Shown piece after piece: positions 11,607 to 24,088 of a DNA stretch of 64,000 nucleotides. The notes beneath the pieces are model-generated. The model was not told the DNA's origin and searched no databases. It saw nothing but the letters and a program-made list of their open reading frames with translations. How positions within the stretch are numbered: position 1 is the stretch's first letter; each line of letters begins with the position of its first letter. The stretch comes from Aselliscus stoliczkanus (Eukaryota; Chordata; Mammalia; Chiroptera; Hipposideridae): positions 79,877,501 through 79,941,500 of the forward strand of contig CM066731.1 in assembly GCA_033961575.1 (NCBI GenBank). The letters are read 5' to 3'. The position numbers and the translations under genes are program-made.

Positions 11607-12556
11607 TCAATGAGGAGTTTCAATATTTTATACCAGCCTCCAAAGCCCTTTCACCAAAGACCTGATGAGGACACTTAAACAGAGTTTGCCAGAGAAAGAG
11701 CAACCTTGGTTTATAGAGAGTGTTTTAGCTCCCATTGTGCTCTGGGTGGTGACTTCTTGTGTATCTATTTCTTAATTTACTATCCTCATCACAAATCAAG
11801 GAGCTTCCTTAGGTTTTGCCTATGCCCTTGCTCACAATAGAGCCCTAAGAATCTCTCAATTTCTTGGAGGGCACTTTCACCCAGCAGGCTCTGTTCTGTG
11901 CTGTCACCTTCTCTATCTTTGTGAGGATAGTTCCCCAAGACTGAGGCTCCCTGCCTCTGCAAACCAAAGGTTCACTCTTTCATGGCCCATTGGCACCATC
12001 CACCATCTCTGTTTCTGTCACAACAGGAAGAATGTCACAAGAGTTGCTTCCTGGTTGTAATAGGAAACATAAATCTCTTTATGCTTCTTCTTGATCACAG
12101 GTGGCCACACACGGTAGGGAACTAATTACTCTCAAGTTATTTCATGCTTAAGATATATCAATCTACACCTGAATTTCTATAGCCCATTGGAATGAAAACA
12201 TTTACATCCACTGTCTTTGTTCTTCCTCTGTTGAAAATACATAGAGGTCACTCTCCTCCCTTGATACATCAGAAAGGTAAGGAATTAAGAACTTAAGCAG
12301 GTTGCCCAACATCAGCATCTCAGTGTCTCCATCTTAAAATGGGTACAATAACAGCAACCTGAGGGGGCTGATGTGGGTTATTCATGTAGGCAGAGAAGCT
12401 GCCATGGTGGCCAGCTGGCCCTGAGTGCTCTGAGTTTTATTATGGCTATTACTGGTGTGGTTGTCGTATAGCCTGTGGGGCAAAGACAGAGAAAGAAGTA
12501 GAAACCCTGACCCAGCACTGTTTCCTCTGGGCCACACTGAGACCCACTCTTTCCAT
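11606..12556. other. No feature recognised
   Basis: AT-moderate single-copy-looking sequence. The segment near 12240-12375 carries weak MIR-like words (aaaatgggtacaataacagcaacctg) but is too diverged to call. Confidence 0.4.
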
Positions 12557-13280
12557 CAGTGGTTCTACACATGGGATTTACTATCCTTTAGGGGTCTTTT
12601 AGAAATTTGGGGGTACTTGAGGTTTTTGATATAATGGGTTGCCCTTCTGCACTTTTTTTTTTGAACTTTACATTTGAACTTTACATTATTGTACACAAAG
12701 TGTATTTACCCAGTTTCATATACACTGAATTTTCAAATACAACAATCATGTAAACCAAAGGAAGAATTGCTCTTCTTTGGGGAAAATCCTGTCACATTGG
12801 CAATGCCTTTCATGGTATTTGACTCATCTCCAACACAAAGCACCTGAATAAATCTGCATTTGTGGCTGTCACAGGAACTCCATGAATAAGTACATTCCAT
12901 GTATAAAAGTATTCTTCCATAGCCCTTGCTTCAAAATGTCAAACATAAAGAAAAATCTTCAACAAAATCACTGTCCCCTTTCTCTTCATCCACACTTATC
13001 CATTTTAAGTAGATGTAAACATCTGATAACTTCATTATATTTTCTAAGAGTCAGGCCTGACATTTACATATTATAAGACATAGCATTTTATTATAGATGC
13101 TTTCCTTTTATTTCTTCTTTTTACTACATTATTATGGTCAGGGCTTTATTGACTTTTTTAAAAATCAGGTGTACAGGTAAGTCATCCTATCTTTGAATTT
13201 CATTTCAGTATAGTTAAGGGAGTGTAACAAAATATTTGCTACAAAGGGGGTATTGGGTCTGACAGTGTTGAGAAGCACTG
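12557..13280. mobile_element. Non-autonomous hAT (Charlie-like) DNA transposon relic
   Basis: The left end CAGTGGTTCT and the right end gttgagaagCACTG form diverged terminal inverted repeats of the classical mammalian hAT type. The 8-base flanks ctttccat and ctctgtat agree at five positions, as expected for an old 8-bp duplication. The 724-bp interior is AT-rich with no transposase frame. It is therefore a deletion derivative moved by a hAT transposase encoded elsewhere. Confidence 0.7.
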
Positions 13281-13596
13281 CTCTGTATTTATTATTTAGT
13301 CCCCTCAAGTATTCTGCTCTAAGAAAGCCCCTTTGATAAAGGAAGGTTGGGATTAGATTGTAATGGGAAATAAACTAATTTGGGGCTGAAGAGAGCAAAT
13401 GAACTAGACATTGATTAAACATTTAGCTGTCTTAGAACAGCCAAGTCAGCATAATACTGGGGTTTTAGCACAGGTGACTAATGAGACCACATTTCCATCA
13501 GCCAGATGTCAGAGTGTCAGGTCTCAATCAAAAGACAGATAGTTTAGCAAGATTTTTGGTTTCTTATTATGGCTACATATCAAACCATCTTCAAAA
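13281..13596. other. No feature recognised
   Basis: Unassigned sequence between the hAT relic and the next SINE. Confidence 0.4.
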
Positions 13597-13610
13597 AAAG
13601 TAAACTATTA

Positions 13611-13749
13611 CTATTTTATATATATATATATATATATGTTGGCAGATCAGTGGCAGCTCAGCTCGGGTGGCAATCGAACCAGCGACCCTGTTGCTCAGAG
13701 CTCGCACTCTTGAGTGAGCTCTCAACCAACTGAGCCACTCAGCCAGCCC
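13611..13749 (-). mobile_element. Short tRNA-derived SINE of the second head type, with (TA)n tail
   Basis: Reading the minus strand: gggctggctgagtggctcag, gttggttgagagctcactcaagag, and a B box ggttcgattgcc, ending in an AT-repeat tail (13613-13637 on the plus strand). The duplication aaagtaaactatta occurs at 13597-13610 and 13750-13763 without mismatch. The head differs from the gccggccgagtgg type elsewhere in the window and resembles the VES-like family of bats. Confidence 0.93.
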
Positions 13750-13763
13750 AAAGTAAACTATTA

Positions 13764-14344
13764 TTTTATTCTTACAAAGAAACAAGAATATTCATCCAAA
13801 TTAACATTACATGTTGAGCAGTTGTCTCAATGAACACAATTCTTTCCTCTTGACCATATAATTGATACTCAAGAAGAAATGAAATAATGAATGGCCAAAC
13901 AAATGAAGGAATGCATGGTTACACAAATACTGAAGACCACCAGAGCAATAGTGGAAGCTTGCTCAAGGTTAATCAGGAAAGTCCTCTCCCGGGGGATGGC
14001 AGCCACCTAAGCTGTGCAGTCTGGAGCACCCGCCTGGCCCCTGGGTCTCAGCCCACGCCCTCTTACCTGTAACTCCACCCCCAACAGATCACAGATCCCT
14101 ACACTGAAAAGAGATGGAAGTTGTTTACCAGGGAAGAGGTGCCCAAGTGAAGAGCTTTCCCACGACAGGGCCCTCTGTCATCACTGGCTGCTAGAAACCG
14201 ACCTTGATGCACCCTGGACAGCCGTCCTATCCGTAAAGGCAGGCTAGACCTTCTTCTCTCAAATTCGCCTCTCCTGGGTCCCACTGCTCAAAGATTTGCC
14301 AGTTAATTATGCAGTAGTTATGTCTGGGGTATCTACTCTTTTGC
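13764..14344. other. No feature recognised
   Basis: Unassigned sequence. Open frames in it have no recognisable products. Confidence 0.4.
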
Positions 14345-14900
14345 CAACTAGATAGATAGGTGATGAACAAAGCGACTTGGTGCCTACTCTCATGGAGCTC
14401 ACATCCTGAGAGAGAGCAGACTTGGAAGGGGGAAATTATCATATAAACAGTGTGTAACTGAAACAGCACAGGAGTACGGAGGACAGAAGGGATGGGGGTG
14501 GGGGGGCATCAAGAAGGATGTCTATGGAAAGCGATGCCTGAGCTAAGAGTGGACAATGGGGTAGAAGTTAACTGAGAGAAATAGAAGGGGAGCTGGTGGC
14601 AGCAAGTTATCTGGAGGGAGGTCCAGCATGTGTAAAATCCCTGTGGTGGAATATTAGCAGAAACAGTTGTTACATAGGCCAGCATGGAAGAATGGAAAGA
14701 GGAGGAGGGGCAAGGTGAGGCTGGGCAGGGGGTGGGACCATATGGGCCTTGTGTTCAGGGCTGAAGACTTTATTTTAAGAGTGACAAAAAGCCCTGCAAA
14801 GAGGTTGTGCAGGAGAAGAGGGGGAAGGGACATTAACATTTCACATTTTTTTGTGATTGAAGCAATCATACTGGCTGCAGAATGGAGATAGATAGATACA
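14345..14900. repeat. Ancient mammalian interspersed repeat, class not assigned
   Basis: The run of words (ctactctcatggagctcaca, gaaggatgtctatggaaagcgatgcctgagct, gggccttgtgttcagggctgaagactttatttt, actggctgcagaatggagatag) follows the order of a well-known old mammalian repeat. I cannot name it safely without a library search. No protein-coding frame is visible. Confidence 0.45.
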
Positions 14901-15299
14901 AAAAAGGCCAAATAGAAAGCCGGCAGATTAATCAGGAAGCCATAACCAGAGAGTTAGCATTCAAAGCATGTGAATTTAGAGACAAAAAGGAGTAGGTAGA
15001 CACAAGAGGTATTTAGAAGGGAAAACCAGCAGGACTTCAGTTCGATAATAAAGGACTGAGTATCTGACATGCTACCTCTCCAGCCCATGGCTCCTAAAGT
15101 CCAAATACCAGTTGATGCTGTTCCTTGTACATCTCTCACACCTGACCAGCCAGCCATGGCCCAGGTAATTCTGGTGGGGAGCGAGGTGGTGACTCCTGGT
15201 GGAAAGTTCTAAGTATGGGAAACATCTTCCTCACTCTGAGCTAACCCCCCCCCCGGGGTCTCCTGCTGTGTTCAGATGTGCAGAATAAAGGTATGTACC

Positions 15300-15474
15300 C
15301 TTCTCCCCACCCAACTCTCACCTCCCAACACTAGGAGGTAGCCCAGAAAGAATTTGCCATGTGTTTTCTCTTTCTCATCTACCTGTGAGTTGCCTTCTTT
15401 CTCTTTGAAATCCCAGAACCCTGCCCCCTTTCTCCTTTGTCCAACATCCCAATGTGTTCTGAGGTCTCTTATTC
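15300..15474 (+). mobile_element. Solo LTR (family X), 5' part, split by an L1
   Basis: The block gaatttgcc...ctctttctcatctacctgtgagttgcc...ttgaaatcccagaaccctgcc aligns with the reverse complement of 24210-24350 and more loosely with 27330-27480. It resumes at 22917 after the L1, with tctgaggt present on both sides as part of the L1 target duplication. The 14.9-15.3 kb sequence before it is unassigned. Confidence 0.72.
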
Positions 15475-15870
15475 TTTTTTCTTTCAATTACATACAACAT
15501 TATATTAGTTTCAGTTGTAAAAACAACATAGTAATTAGACATTTACATACCTCACAAAGTGATAACCCCAAAAAGTCTATTATCCATCTGACTCTGTTCT
15601 TAGTTATTACAATATTATTGACTATATTCACTATGCTGTACTTTACATCCTTCTGATTATAATTTTAAATGATAGTAGTAGACATTCAAAATTATTTTGT
15701 ATTAATTTCAGATGTACAGCATAGTGGTTAGACAATTATATAATTTATGAAGTGATCCCCCTGAAAAATTTAGTACTCGTCAGACACTATACATAGATTT
15801 ACAATATTATTGACTATATTCCCCATACTGGGTTTTACATCCCTGTTACTATTTTGTAACTACCTATTTG

Positions 15871-15999
15871 GGTTTTTTTTTTGTGTGTGTGTGTGTGTTT
15901 TTTTGAGGGCAGTGTCACTGGCCCTTATATGTGGGACCCGAACCAGGGCCGCTGGCTTCCCAAGACAGCACTCAACCACCGTGCCACTCGGCCGGCCCA
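15871..15999 (-). mobile_element. Short tRNA-derived SINE inside the antisense L1
   Basis: On the minus strand the head gggccggccgagtggcacgg leads to ggttcgggtcccacatataa and gggccagtgacactgccctc with an A-rich tail. The duplication gtaaYtacctatttg occurs at 15856-15870 and 16000-16014 with one mismatch. It belongs to the gccggccgagtgg short-form family. Confidence 0.95.
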
Positions 16000-17034
16000 G
16001 TAATTACCTATTTGTACTTCTTAATCTCTTCACCTTTTTCACCCAGCCCCCCATCCACTCTCCCATCAGTTTGTTCTCTGTATCTATGAGTGTGTTTCTG
16101 TTTTATTTGTTCATTTATGCTGTTCTTTAGACTCCACATATAAGTGAGATCATATGGTATTTGCCTTTCTCAGTCTGACTTATTTCACTTAGTGTAATAC
16201 CCTCTAGGTCTATCCATGTTGTTGCAAATGGTAAGATTTCATTCATTTTTATGGCCAAGTAATATTCCATTGTATATATGTACCACAGCTTTATCCAATC
16301 ATCTATTGATGTTCACTTAGGTTGTCTCCATATCTTGACTATTGTAAATAATATTGCAGTGAACACAGGGATGCAAATATCTGTCTGAATTAGCGTATTA
16401 GGTTTTTTCGGCTAAATACCCAGAAGTGGAATTGCTGGGTCATTATAGTAGTGTACTTTTAATTTTTTGAGGAACCTCATACTGTTTCCCATAGTGACTG
16501 CATCAATTTGCAATTCCTCCAAAAGTGCACGAAGGTTCCTTTTTCTCCACATCCTTGCCAACAATTTTTGTTTTTCTATTTATTCATGATGGTCATTCTG
16601 ACATATGTAAGGTGATATCTCTTTATGATTTTAATTAGCATTGCTCTGATGATTACAGATTGTTGAGCATCTTTTCACATGTCTATTGGCCATCTGTATG
16701 TCCTCTTTGGAGAAATGTCTGTTCAGGTCTCTGCTCATTTTTTAATTGGATGGTTTCTTTTATTAGTGTTACGTTGTATGAGTTCTTTATGTTTTTTGTA
16801 TATTAACCCCTAATCTGATGTATCATTGGTGAATATCTTCTCCCATTCAGTAGGCTGACTTTTTCATTTTGTTGATGGTTTCTTTTGCTGGGCAAAAACT
16901 TTTTAGTTTGATGTAGTCCCTTTTGTTGATTTTTTTATTTCATTTCCCTTGACCAAGGAGCTATATCAGAAAAAAATATTACTAAGAGCAATGTCAGAGT
17001 GTATACAGCCAATACTCATTGGGGTTTTTTGGGG

Positions 17035-17665
17035 TTTTTTTTTAATACTTTTATTAGCATTTATTTGATGTATTTCCTCCCGGGCCATAAGTTTTTGTTT
17101 CTTCAGTTTCTTCTGGGAGATCTTTTTCTTCTGTGCAGCCTCCTCTCCTGGTTTAGGGACAATTTGTTCCTTTTCAGTTAGGATCATCTGGATGTGGCAG
17201 GGAGAGCTCATGTAGGGATTGATCCACCCGGGAACTCTGTAAATTCTGTGCCGCATCTTGAAACTTTGTTCACTTGGATGTGCTCTATGACTAGAGAGTC
17301 TACATCTAAACCCTTAAGTTCAGCATTACTCTCTGCATTTTTAAGGATGTGCAGTAAAAATTCTGCACTCTTTTGGGGCCACCGACCCTGCATCCAACCC
17401 CACTGTTTGTCCTGGGCACACTTCCCAACTCTACCATTGTAACGATGGAACGGCACACATTGCTTTTGTAATGTGACATCCTTTAGATACTTGGTGGCTT
17501 TTCCGATATGCATAACCTTGATGGCCTGGGCAGTTTCACAAGTGTTCTTAAAATGAACCCGTAGATTCGAAACTCTTGATTTACATGATTTTGTAGGGTT
17601 CTCCGGGTCAAGAGAATAGCGAAACATTTTTAGAGGTCACCTCAGGCCACTTTCGGGAAGAGCCC
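17035..17665 (-). pseudogene. RPL17: Processed pseudogene of ribosomal protein L17 (uL22)
   Basis: On the minus strand an ATG at 17627 opens a frame matching RPL17 ([52 protein letters not shown]). Homology continues in a second frame with [11 protein letters not shown] and [12 protein letters not shown]. The frame changes near 17245 through a single missing base after VIEHIQVNK. The stop codon equivalent at 17074-17076 is GAA, so the end runs on. There are no introns. The 3' UTR keeps an AATAAA followed by an A-tract (poly-T on the plus strand, 17022-17043). A short 5' UTR precedes the ATG. It is an L1-mediated retrocopy landed in an L1. The functional gene is elsewhere. Confidence 0.95.
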
Positions 17666-19751
17666 ATTGGTATTTTTTTTTTTGATGCAATTGTAAATAG
17701 GATTGTTTTCTTAATTTCTCTTTCCTATAGTTACTTATTGGTATATAAAAATGCAATCAATTTCTGAATATTTATTTTGTATTTTGCTACTTTATTGAAT
17801 TCATCTATCAGTTCTAATAGTTTTTTGGTGGAATCTTGGAGATTCTCTATTTATAATATTATGTCTTCTGCAAATAATGACAGTTTCACTTCTTTTCCAA
17901 TATGGATGCTTTTATTTCTTGTTCTTGCTGGGGCTAGGACTTCTAATATTATGTTGAATAAAAGTGGTGAAAGTGGACATCCTTGTCTTGTTCCTGATCT
18001 TAAGGAGAATGCTTTTAGCTTTTCCCCGTTGAGTATGATGTTAGCTGTGGGTTTGTCATATATGGCCTTTATTATGTTGAAATATGTTCCTTCTATTTCC
18101 ACTTTGCTAAGAGTTTTTTTTTATCATAAATGGATGGCTGGATTTTGTCAAATGCCTTTTCTTCATCTACATTATTATGATCATATGATTTTTGTCCTTC
18201 ATTTTTGTTTATGTGATGTATCATGCTAATTGATTTGTGGATGTTGAAAAATTTTGCATACTAGGAGTAAATCTCACTTAATCGTAGTGTATGATGTTTT
18301 TAATGTTTTGCCGAATACATTTTGCTAATATTTTGTTGAGGACTTTTGCATCTATGTTCATCAGGGATATTGGCTTATAATTTTTTTGTGTGTGATGGCT
18401 TTATCTGGCTTTGGAATCAGGGTAATGGTGACCTCACAAAATGAGCTTGGAAGCCCTCCCTCCTCTTGAATTTTTTGGAAAAGTTTGAGAAGAATAGATG
18501 TTAGTTCTTCTTTCATCATTTGTGAAGTCCAGGACTTTTCTTTGTTGTGAGATTGTTGATTACTGAATCAATTTCAAAAGTAGTAATAGTTTGGTTCAGA
18601 TTTTTGTTCTTCTTGATTCAGCCTGGGAAGATTGTATGCTTCTAGGAATTTATCCATTTCTTCCAGAATGTCCAATTTATTGACATATAATTTTTCATAC
18701 TATTTTTCTTATAATCCTTTGTATTTTTCTAGTATCAATTGCCTCTTCTCTTTCATTTCTGTTTTTATTTGGGCCTTCTCTTTTTTTTCTTGATGAATCT
18801 GGTTAAAGGTTTATGAATTTTATCATTTCAAAGAACAAGCTCTTGGTTTCATTGATCTCTTGTATTGTGTTTTTAGACTCTACTTTGTTTATTTCCGCTC
18901 TAATCTTTATTATTTCCTTTTTTCTACTCATTTCGAGCTTTGTCTGCTGTTCTTTTTTCTAGTTCCTTTAAGTGTAAAGTTAGATTATTTATTTCAGATT
19001 TTTCTTGTTTCTTGAGATAGGCCTGTATTGCTTGAGATAGGCCTGTATTGTTAGGACTGCTTTTGCTGTGTCCCATAGTTTTTAAAGAATATTTTGTCTA
19101 ATATAAGTATTGCTACTTCAGCTTTTTTTTCATTTCATTGTGCTTTCATTTTCATTTATATCAAGGTATCTTTTGATTTCTCCATTAATCTCATTGTTAA
19201 CTCATTCATTTTTTAAGTAGTATGTTATTTAACTTTCAGGTGCTTGTGTGTTTTTTAGGGTTTTTTGTTTGTTTGTTTGTTTGTTTTGTATTTGATTTCT
19301 AGTTTCATATCAATATGGTCAGAGAGGATGCTTGATATGATGTCAATCTTTTTTAATTTATTGAGACTTGTTTTGTGGCCTAATATGTGATCTATCTTGG
19401 GAAATGTTCCATGTGCACATGAAAAGAATGTATATGCTGCTATTTTCGGGTGGAATGCTCTTAAATTCCAATTAAATACATCTGGTCTAGTGTGTATTTA
19501 GGGCTCCTGTTTCTTTGATGATTTTCTGTCTGGAAGAACTGTCCATTTGTGTCAATGGGGTGTTAAATTCCCCTACTATGATTGTATTTCTGTCAATCTC
19601 TCCCTTTATGTCCATCAATATTTGCTTGACATGTTTAGTTGCTCTTACATTTGGCGTGTAAATCTTTATTAGGATTATATCCCCTTGCTGAATTGATCCC
19701 TTCATCATTATGTAATGTCCATCTTTGTCTCTTATTATAGCCTTTGTTTTT

Positions 19752-20162
19752 TGGGTTTTTTAAAAAGGTTTATTGGAGAAGGAGAACAGTATTGGGGAAT
19801 TGGGGAAGGGGAACAGCCAACTTGTTGTCCTTCAGTCTTAGTTGTGGAGGGCATAGCTAGCTCAGCTCCAAGTCCAGTCACCATCTGGCAGCTCCTCAGC
19901 AGCTAGTGGTCGCTCAGCTCAAGGTGCTGTGTTCAATCTTAGTTGCAGGTGGGCATAGCCCACCATCCCATGCGAGAGTCAAACCGGAAACCTTGTTGTT
20001 AGGAGCACGTGGTCTCACCAGCTGAACCATCCTGCCACCTGTTGGCAGCTAAGCAGAAGCTCGGCTTGGGCGCAGCTCACTGGCCCATGTGGGAATCGAT
20101 CCGGTTACCCTGTAGCTCAGAGCTCATGCTCTTAACCAACTGAGCCACTCAGCCAGCCCTCA
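19752..20162 (-). mobile_element. Long dimeric tRNA-derived SINE inside the antisense L1
   Basis: On the minus strand the first head is agggctggctgagtggctcag. It is followed by a second tRNA-like unit (ggcaggatggttcagctgg ... ggtttccggtttgactctc). The body ends in ctgttccccttccccaattcc and a tail with aataaacc. The tail matches the 3' end of the long gccggccgagtgg SINEs although the heads differ. Cctttgttttt flanks both sides (19741 and 20163). Confidence 0.88.
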
Positions 20163-20599
20163 CCTTTGTTTTTAAGTCTATTTTGTCTGATATAAGTATT
20201 GCTACTCCAGCTTTTCCATTTGTTTGTTTGTTTGTCTGTTTGTTTCTATTTGCATTAAATATCTTTTCCATTACTTTACTTTCAATCTAAGTGTATCTTT
20301 CGATCTGAGGTGGGTCTCTTGTACACAGCATATGTATGGGTCTTGTTTTCTTATCCTATGTCTTTTAATTGGTGCATTTAATCCATTTGCATTTAAATTG
20401 ATTATTGATAAGTACATCAATTATAGGTACAAAAATCATTATTACTATTTTATTATTTTGAATTTTTTTTTTTTTTTGCTCAATTTTTTTCCCCTTTCTT
20501 CTTCTTAAGAAGTCTCTTTAACATTTCTTATAATACTGACTTGGTGGTAATGAATTCTTTTAGCTTTCTTGTATGGGAATCTCTTTATCTTTTTTTCAA

Positions 20600-21350
20600 T
20601 TTTAAATAACAGCCTTGCTGGGCAGGGTAGTTCTGACTGTAGGTCCTTGCTTTTCATCACTTTGAATATTCACTCCACTCCCTCCTGACTTGCAAAGTTT
20701 CTGTTGAGAAATCAGCTCACAGTCTTCTGGGAGTTCCTTGTAAGTAACTAGTTGTCTTTCTCTTGCTGCTTTTAGAATTCTCTCTTTGTCTTTTACCCTT
20801 AGCCATTTTAATTGCGATGTGTCTTGGTGTGGGCCACATTGGATTCACCTTGTTTGGAACTCTCTGTACTTCTTGGCTTTGTATGTCTATTTCCTTTGCC
20901 AGGTTAGGGAAGTTTTCAGTCATTACTTCTTCAAATAAGTTCTCAATCACTTGCTCTTCTCCTTGTGGTACTCCTATGATGTGAGTGTTGTTATGCTTGA
21001 TGTTGTCCCTTAAACAATCCCCATTTTTAAAAAAATTCTTTTTTCTTATTGTTGCGCTGACTGGGTGTTTTTGCTACCTTGCCTTCTAAATAAGCTGGTC
21101 CTCTGTTTCATCTAATCTGCTGTTGATTATTTCTAGTATATTTTTCATTTCAGTTATTATATTCTTTATTTCTGATTGGCTCTATCTTGTGGTTTCTATG
21201 TCCTTTTTATGCTTCTTATCTTTTGTTGAAGTTCTAAGTTCCTTAAGCATTCTTATAACCAGTGTCTTAAACTGTCTCTGGTAGGTTAGTTTCCTCCATT
21301 TCATTTAATTCTTTTTCTAGGCTTTTTTTCTGTTCTTTCATTTGGGACAT
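20600..21350 (-). pseudogene. L1 ORF1 remnant
   Basis: Minus-strand frames include LFEEVMTENFPNLAKEIDIQ, EVQRVPNKVNP and TPRHIAIKMAK, the conserved C-terminal half of L1 ORF1p (an RNA-binding trimer). The frame is interrupted. The upstream coiled-coil region is only recognisable in pieces. Confidence 0.8.
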
Positions 21351-22916
21351 CTTTCTTTTTTTCTTAACTTTGGCTGCCTCTCTGTGTTCATTTCTATGTA
21401 TTAAGTAGATCTCTTATTGTCAGTCTTTGCTGCTGGATTTATGTAGTATGTGTTCTGTGTGGTCCAATGGTGCAATTTCCCTGATCTCCTGTGCATGTGT
21501 TCTAGTAGTGTCCCTTGTGTGTGTTGTGTGTTTTTTCCTGTTGTAGTTGAGCCATGATTGCTTTTGGCACATCAGTAGGTGTGTTTTACTCTCTGGCTGC
21601 TTGGCTGTAAGGATTGGCTAGCCCACAGCATATGCACTGCTGTTTGAGGGTGACCCTTCAGAGGGGGATTCGTCTTGTGCCTTTTAAGACCATCCTTTGG
21701 GTGTGCCATTTGTGGGGTAACCAGGTAGTGCTCTGGTGTGGTCTGAAGCCAGTCTCTGGGTGTGCTGTGAATCTAGGCAGGGTGCCATCAGTATTGGGCC
21801 TGAGGCAGCTTAGCAAAAGTCCCATGGCACCCCTAGGCCTGTTGCCACCTGCCTGCTGCCCATAAATCTAAGCTGCTAAAAGAGCTTCCTTAGGTGTGTA
21901 GCTGAGCTGGTTGTCTTAGTTTTGGCAGTGCCTCCAGTAATACTGCCTGAGTCGAGCAGGGTGATGTCCCAGAGAGTCACCAGTGTTGTGCAGGTTGTGC
22001 AGGGTTGTTCACAAAGTTAATGCAGATTCAGTTCTTGTGCCAGTGCCAAGCCTGTAAACACTCCAAAAAACATCCAAAGAATACCTAGGCTAGCCACCAC
22101 TCACCTTGGGCCCCCAGATCTCCAAGAGACACCTAAGGAAGGCTGCAGCACAAGCTGGGGTTAACTGTGTACCACCTGTCCCAGGTGGCTGCACAATCCA
22201 CCATGGGCCCTCAGCTGCTGGAAAAGCTTCCCAAAGCATGCGGGGTGGAGCTGGCCACCAATGTGCCAAGAGTGCCCCTAGGCAACGCAAGTGAGCTGAA
22301 CAGGGCAGGTCCCAGGGCATTACGAGGGTGGGATGTAGGGAGATCACCAAGTCAATGTGGTCTCAGATTTGGTCATGTGGGGGGCGAGGCTCAATACAGA
22401 AAATATGGCAACTGCTTGTAGGCTACACACAAGGGATAAAAGTGGCAGTCCCTCTAGCCCTCGCCCTGCAGCCACACAATTCAGTCTTTGGTGCCTCTCG
22501 AGTGGCCACCCCTCCACTGGATCCCAGGGTAAGTGCTTTCAAGTGAGGGAGCCTGCGTGTGGGCCCTTTAAGAGGACATGTGGGTTTCCAGCCACCTTCC
22601 ATCTCACCAGGATGAATGGGCAGAATCCTCACTTATTTTCACAGCCAGATGTTGTGGAGGCTCCTCTTCCTGGCATCAGTACTTAGGGATGGGGAGCCCA
22701 TTGTGGTTCTGGGGTCCCTTGCTCCCCCAGGGAGGAACTCAACAGCTGATATATTCCTCCTGATTTTCATCTGCCATAGCCAGATGTTGTGGGGACTCCT
22801 CTTTGTGGCACTGGACCCCTGGGCTAGGGAGCCCAGTGTAAGGCTGGAACCCCTCTCTCTTCAAGGGGTACCACTACCATGAAGGCATCCCTCCTAATGC
22901 TCAACCACTACCTGTG

Positions 22917-23050
22917 TCTGAGGTTTCATACTCTTATGGAACCCCCACATGTACATATGAAATAAATTTGGACAATTTCTTTTGTTAATTATATTGTTAA
23001 TTTCTAAGCCAGAAAAATTTAGAAAGGTGGGAAGAAAATTTGTTTTTCCA
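22917..23050 (+). mobile_element. Solo LTR (family X), 3' part after the L1
   Basis: The LTR resumes with gaggtttcatactcttatgg, cccccacatgtacatatg, an aataaa signal, ttaattatattgttaatttc and ttagaaaggtgggaagaaaa. This is the same order as in the copy at 24089-24200 (reverse) and the end of 27540-27610. No internal retroviral sequence follows, so it is a solo LTR. Confidence 0.7.
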
Positions 23051-23824
23051 CCTCCCACAGTAGGAAGTTCCTGCTTTGCAGCAAGGGTCTGTGGTGGGCA
23101 TTGTCAGTATGCGATAGGAAGGTAAGGGTGAGTTCATCAGTGTGCTAAGTGGGGTAAAAGTGTACATGTGCCCTGAACATCTACACAATTCAACTCCCTG
23201 ACCTCATGGCTGCTCCCAGAGCATGTGGGTGCCAGGGGCATGCCAAATTGAGCTTATACACCTCCCTGGTCTACCCAGCTCCAGATGCAGGGAACTGTTC
23301 ACCTCTGCTTAAGCTGCTTGCCTAAGGAAGAACCAATCCTTAATACCAATAGGATGAGCCAGCAAACCTAGTGCCACTCCTTCCCTCATGTGCTCATGTG
23401 GCACTTCAGAAGGTGCACTGGCTGCAAGGCCTCTCTCTGAGGATAGGGGAAGTTCTGGCCTCCAGGTTGTTGGTCTCCAAATTACCACCTACCTAGTAGG
23501 GGTGAGGATACATGAGGTTGGCCACTGGGGAAACTGATGTTTAACACATATGCTGGACCAGCAGACTGATGTCCTGGCCAAGTCAGAGGACACCTTCCTG
23601 GACCCCTGAAGTATCTGCCAGCAGGTCAAGTTTGAGACAAAACTGAGCAATTTGTATACCTTGTGAACATAAAAGAGCAACTTAACCTCTCTGGGCACTT
23701 TCCCCTTGAAAGGAGGACAGAGAGAGAGAGAGAGAGAGATGGGATAAAAATATTCAGAAATCAGGAAAGGGTTATTATCAGCAATAAGAGCAGAGTGTTT
23801 ACGACCCCACCCCCCTAGCCTGGG
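23051..23824. other. No gene seen; short (GA)n tract
   Basis: Unassigned sequence. A 20-base GA dinucleotide run lies at 23720-23739. Confidence 0.5.
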
Positions 23825-24010
23825 TTGAATTTGTGTCACCACTTACTAGCTGTGTGACCATGAGCAATTTAATTAACTTCTTTAGGCCTCAAGGGTGTGT
23901 GTCCAAAATTGAGATAATGATAGTACCTATATCAGAAGTTTGTTTTGAGGATTAAATGATAATCTACCTCAAATGTCTGGCACAGTCAACATGTTCAATA
24001 AATATTACCT
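23825..24010 (+). repeat. MIR SINE
   Basis: A well-preserved MIR: caccacttactagctgtgtgacc, atgagcaatttaattaacttctttaggcctc, gataatgatagtaccta, gttttgaggattaaatga, and a 3' end ttcaataaatatt. Confidence 0.85.
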
Positions 24011-24088
24011 ACTTATTATTTGCCCAATGCATAGCTAGACGTGGGTATTATAATCCTTATTGTAGGTGGTGTAGGTATCAACAAGTAA

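Larger units (their letters stand above)
15475..22916 (-). mobile_element. Nearly full-length L1 LINE (antisense), host of three later insertions
   Basis: On the minus strand it runs from a 5' UTR (22916 to about 21400) through ORF1 remnants (about 21350-20600), ORF2 (about 20350 to 16150) and a 3' UTR to the poly-T at 15475-15480. Subtracting the inserted SINEs and the RPL17 copy leaves about 6.3 kb, a normal L1 length. Tctgaggt sequence flanks both ends (15458 and 22917). ORF2 is broken by many stops and indels. A conserved endonuclease stretch with IIVGEFNTPL lies at 19487-19708. A reverse-transcriptase stretch with [19 protein letters not shown] lies at 17851-18102, where the catalytic YADD reads FAED. 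It is dead. Confidence 0.92.

Noticed and set aside
11340..11678. Open frames with Leu-Ser/Thr-His repeats (also near 28643-29229 and 54876-55190)
   Set aside because: They are translations of CT/CA microsatellites.
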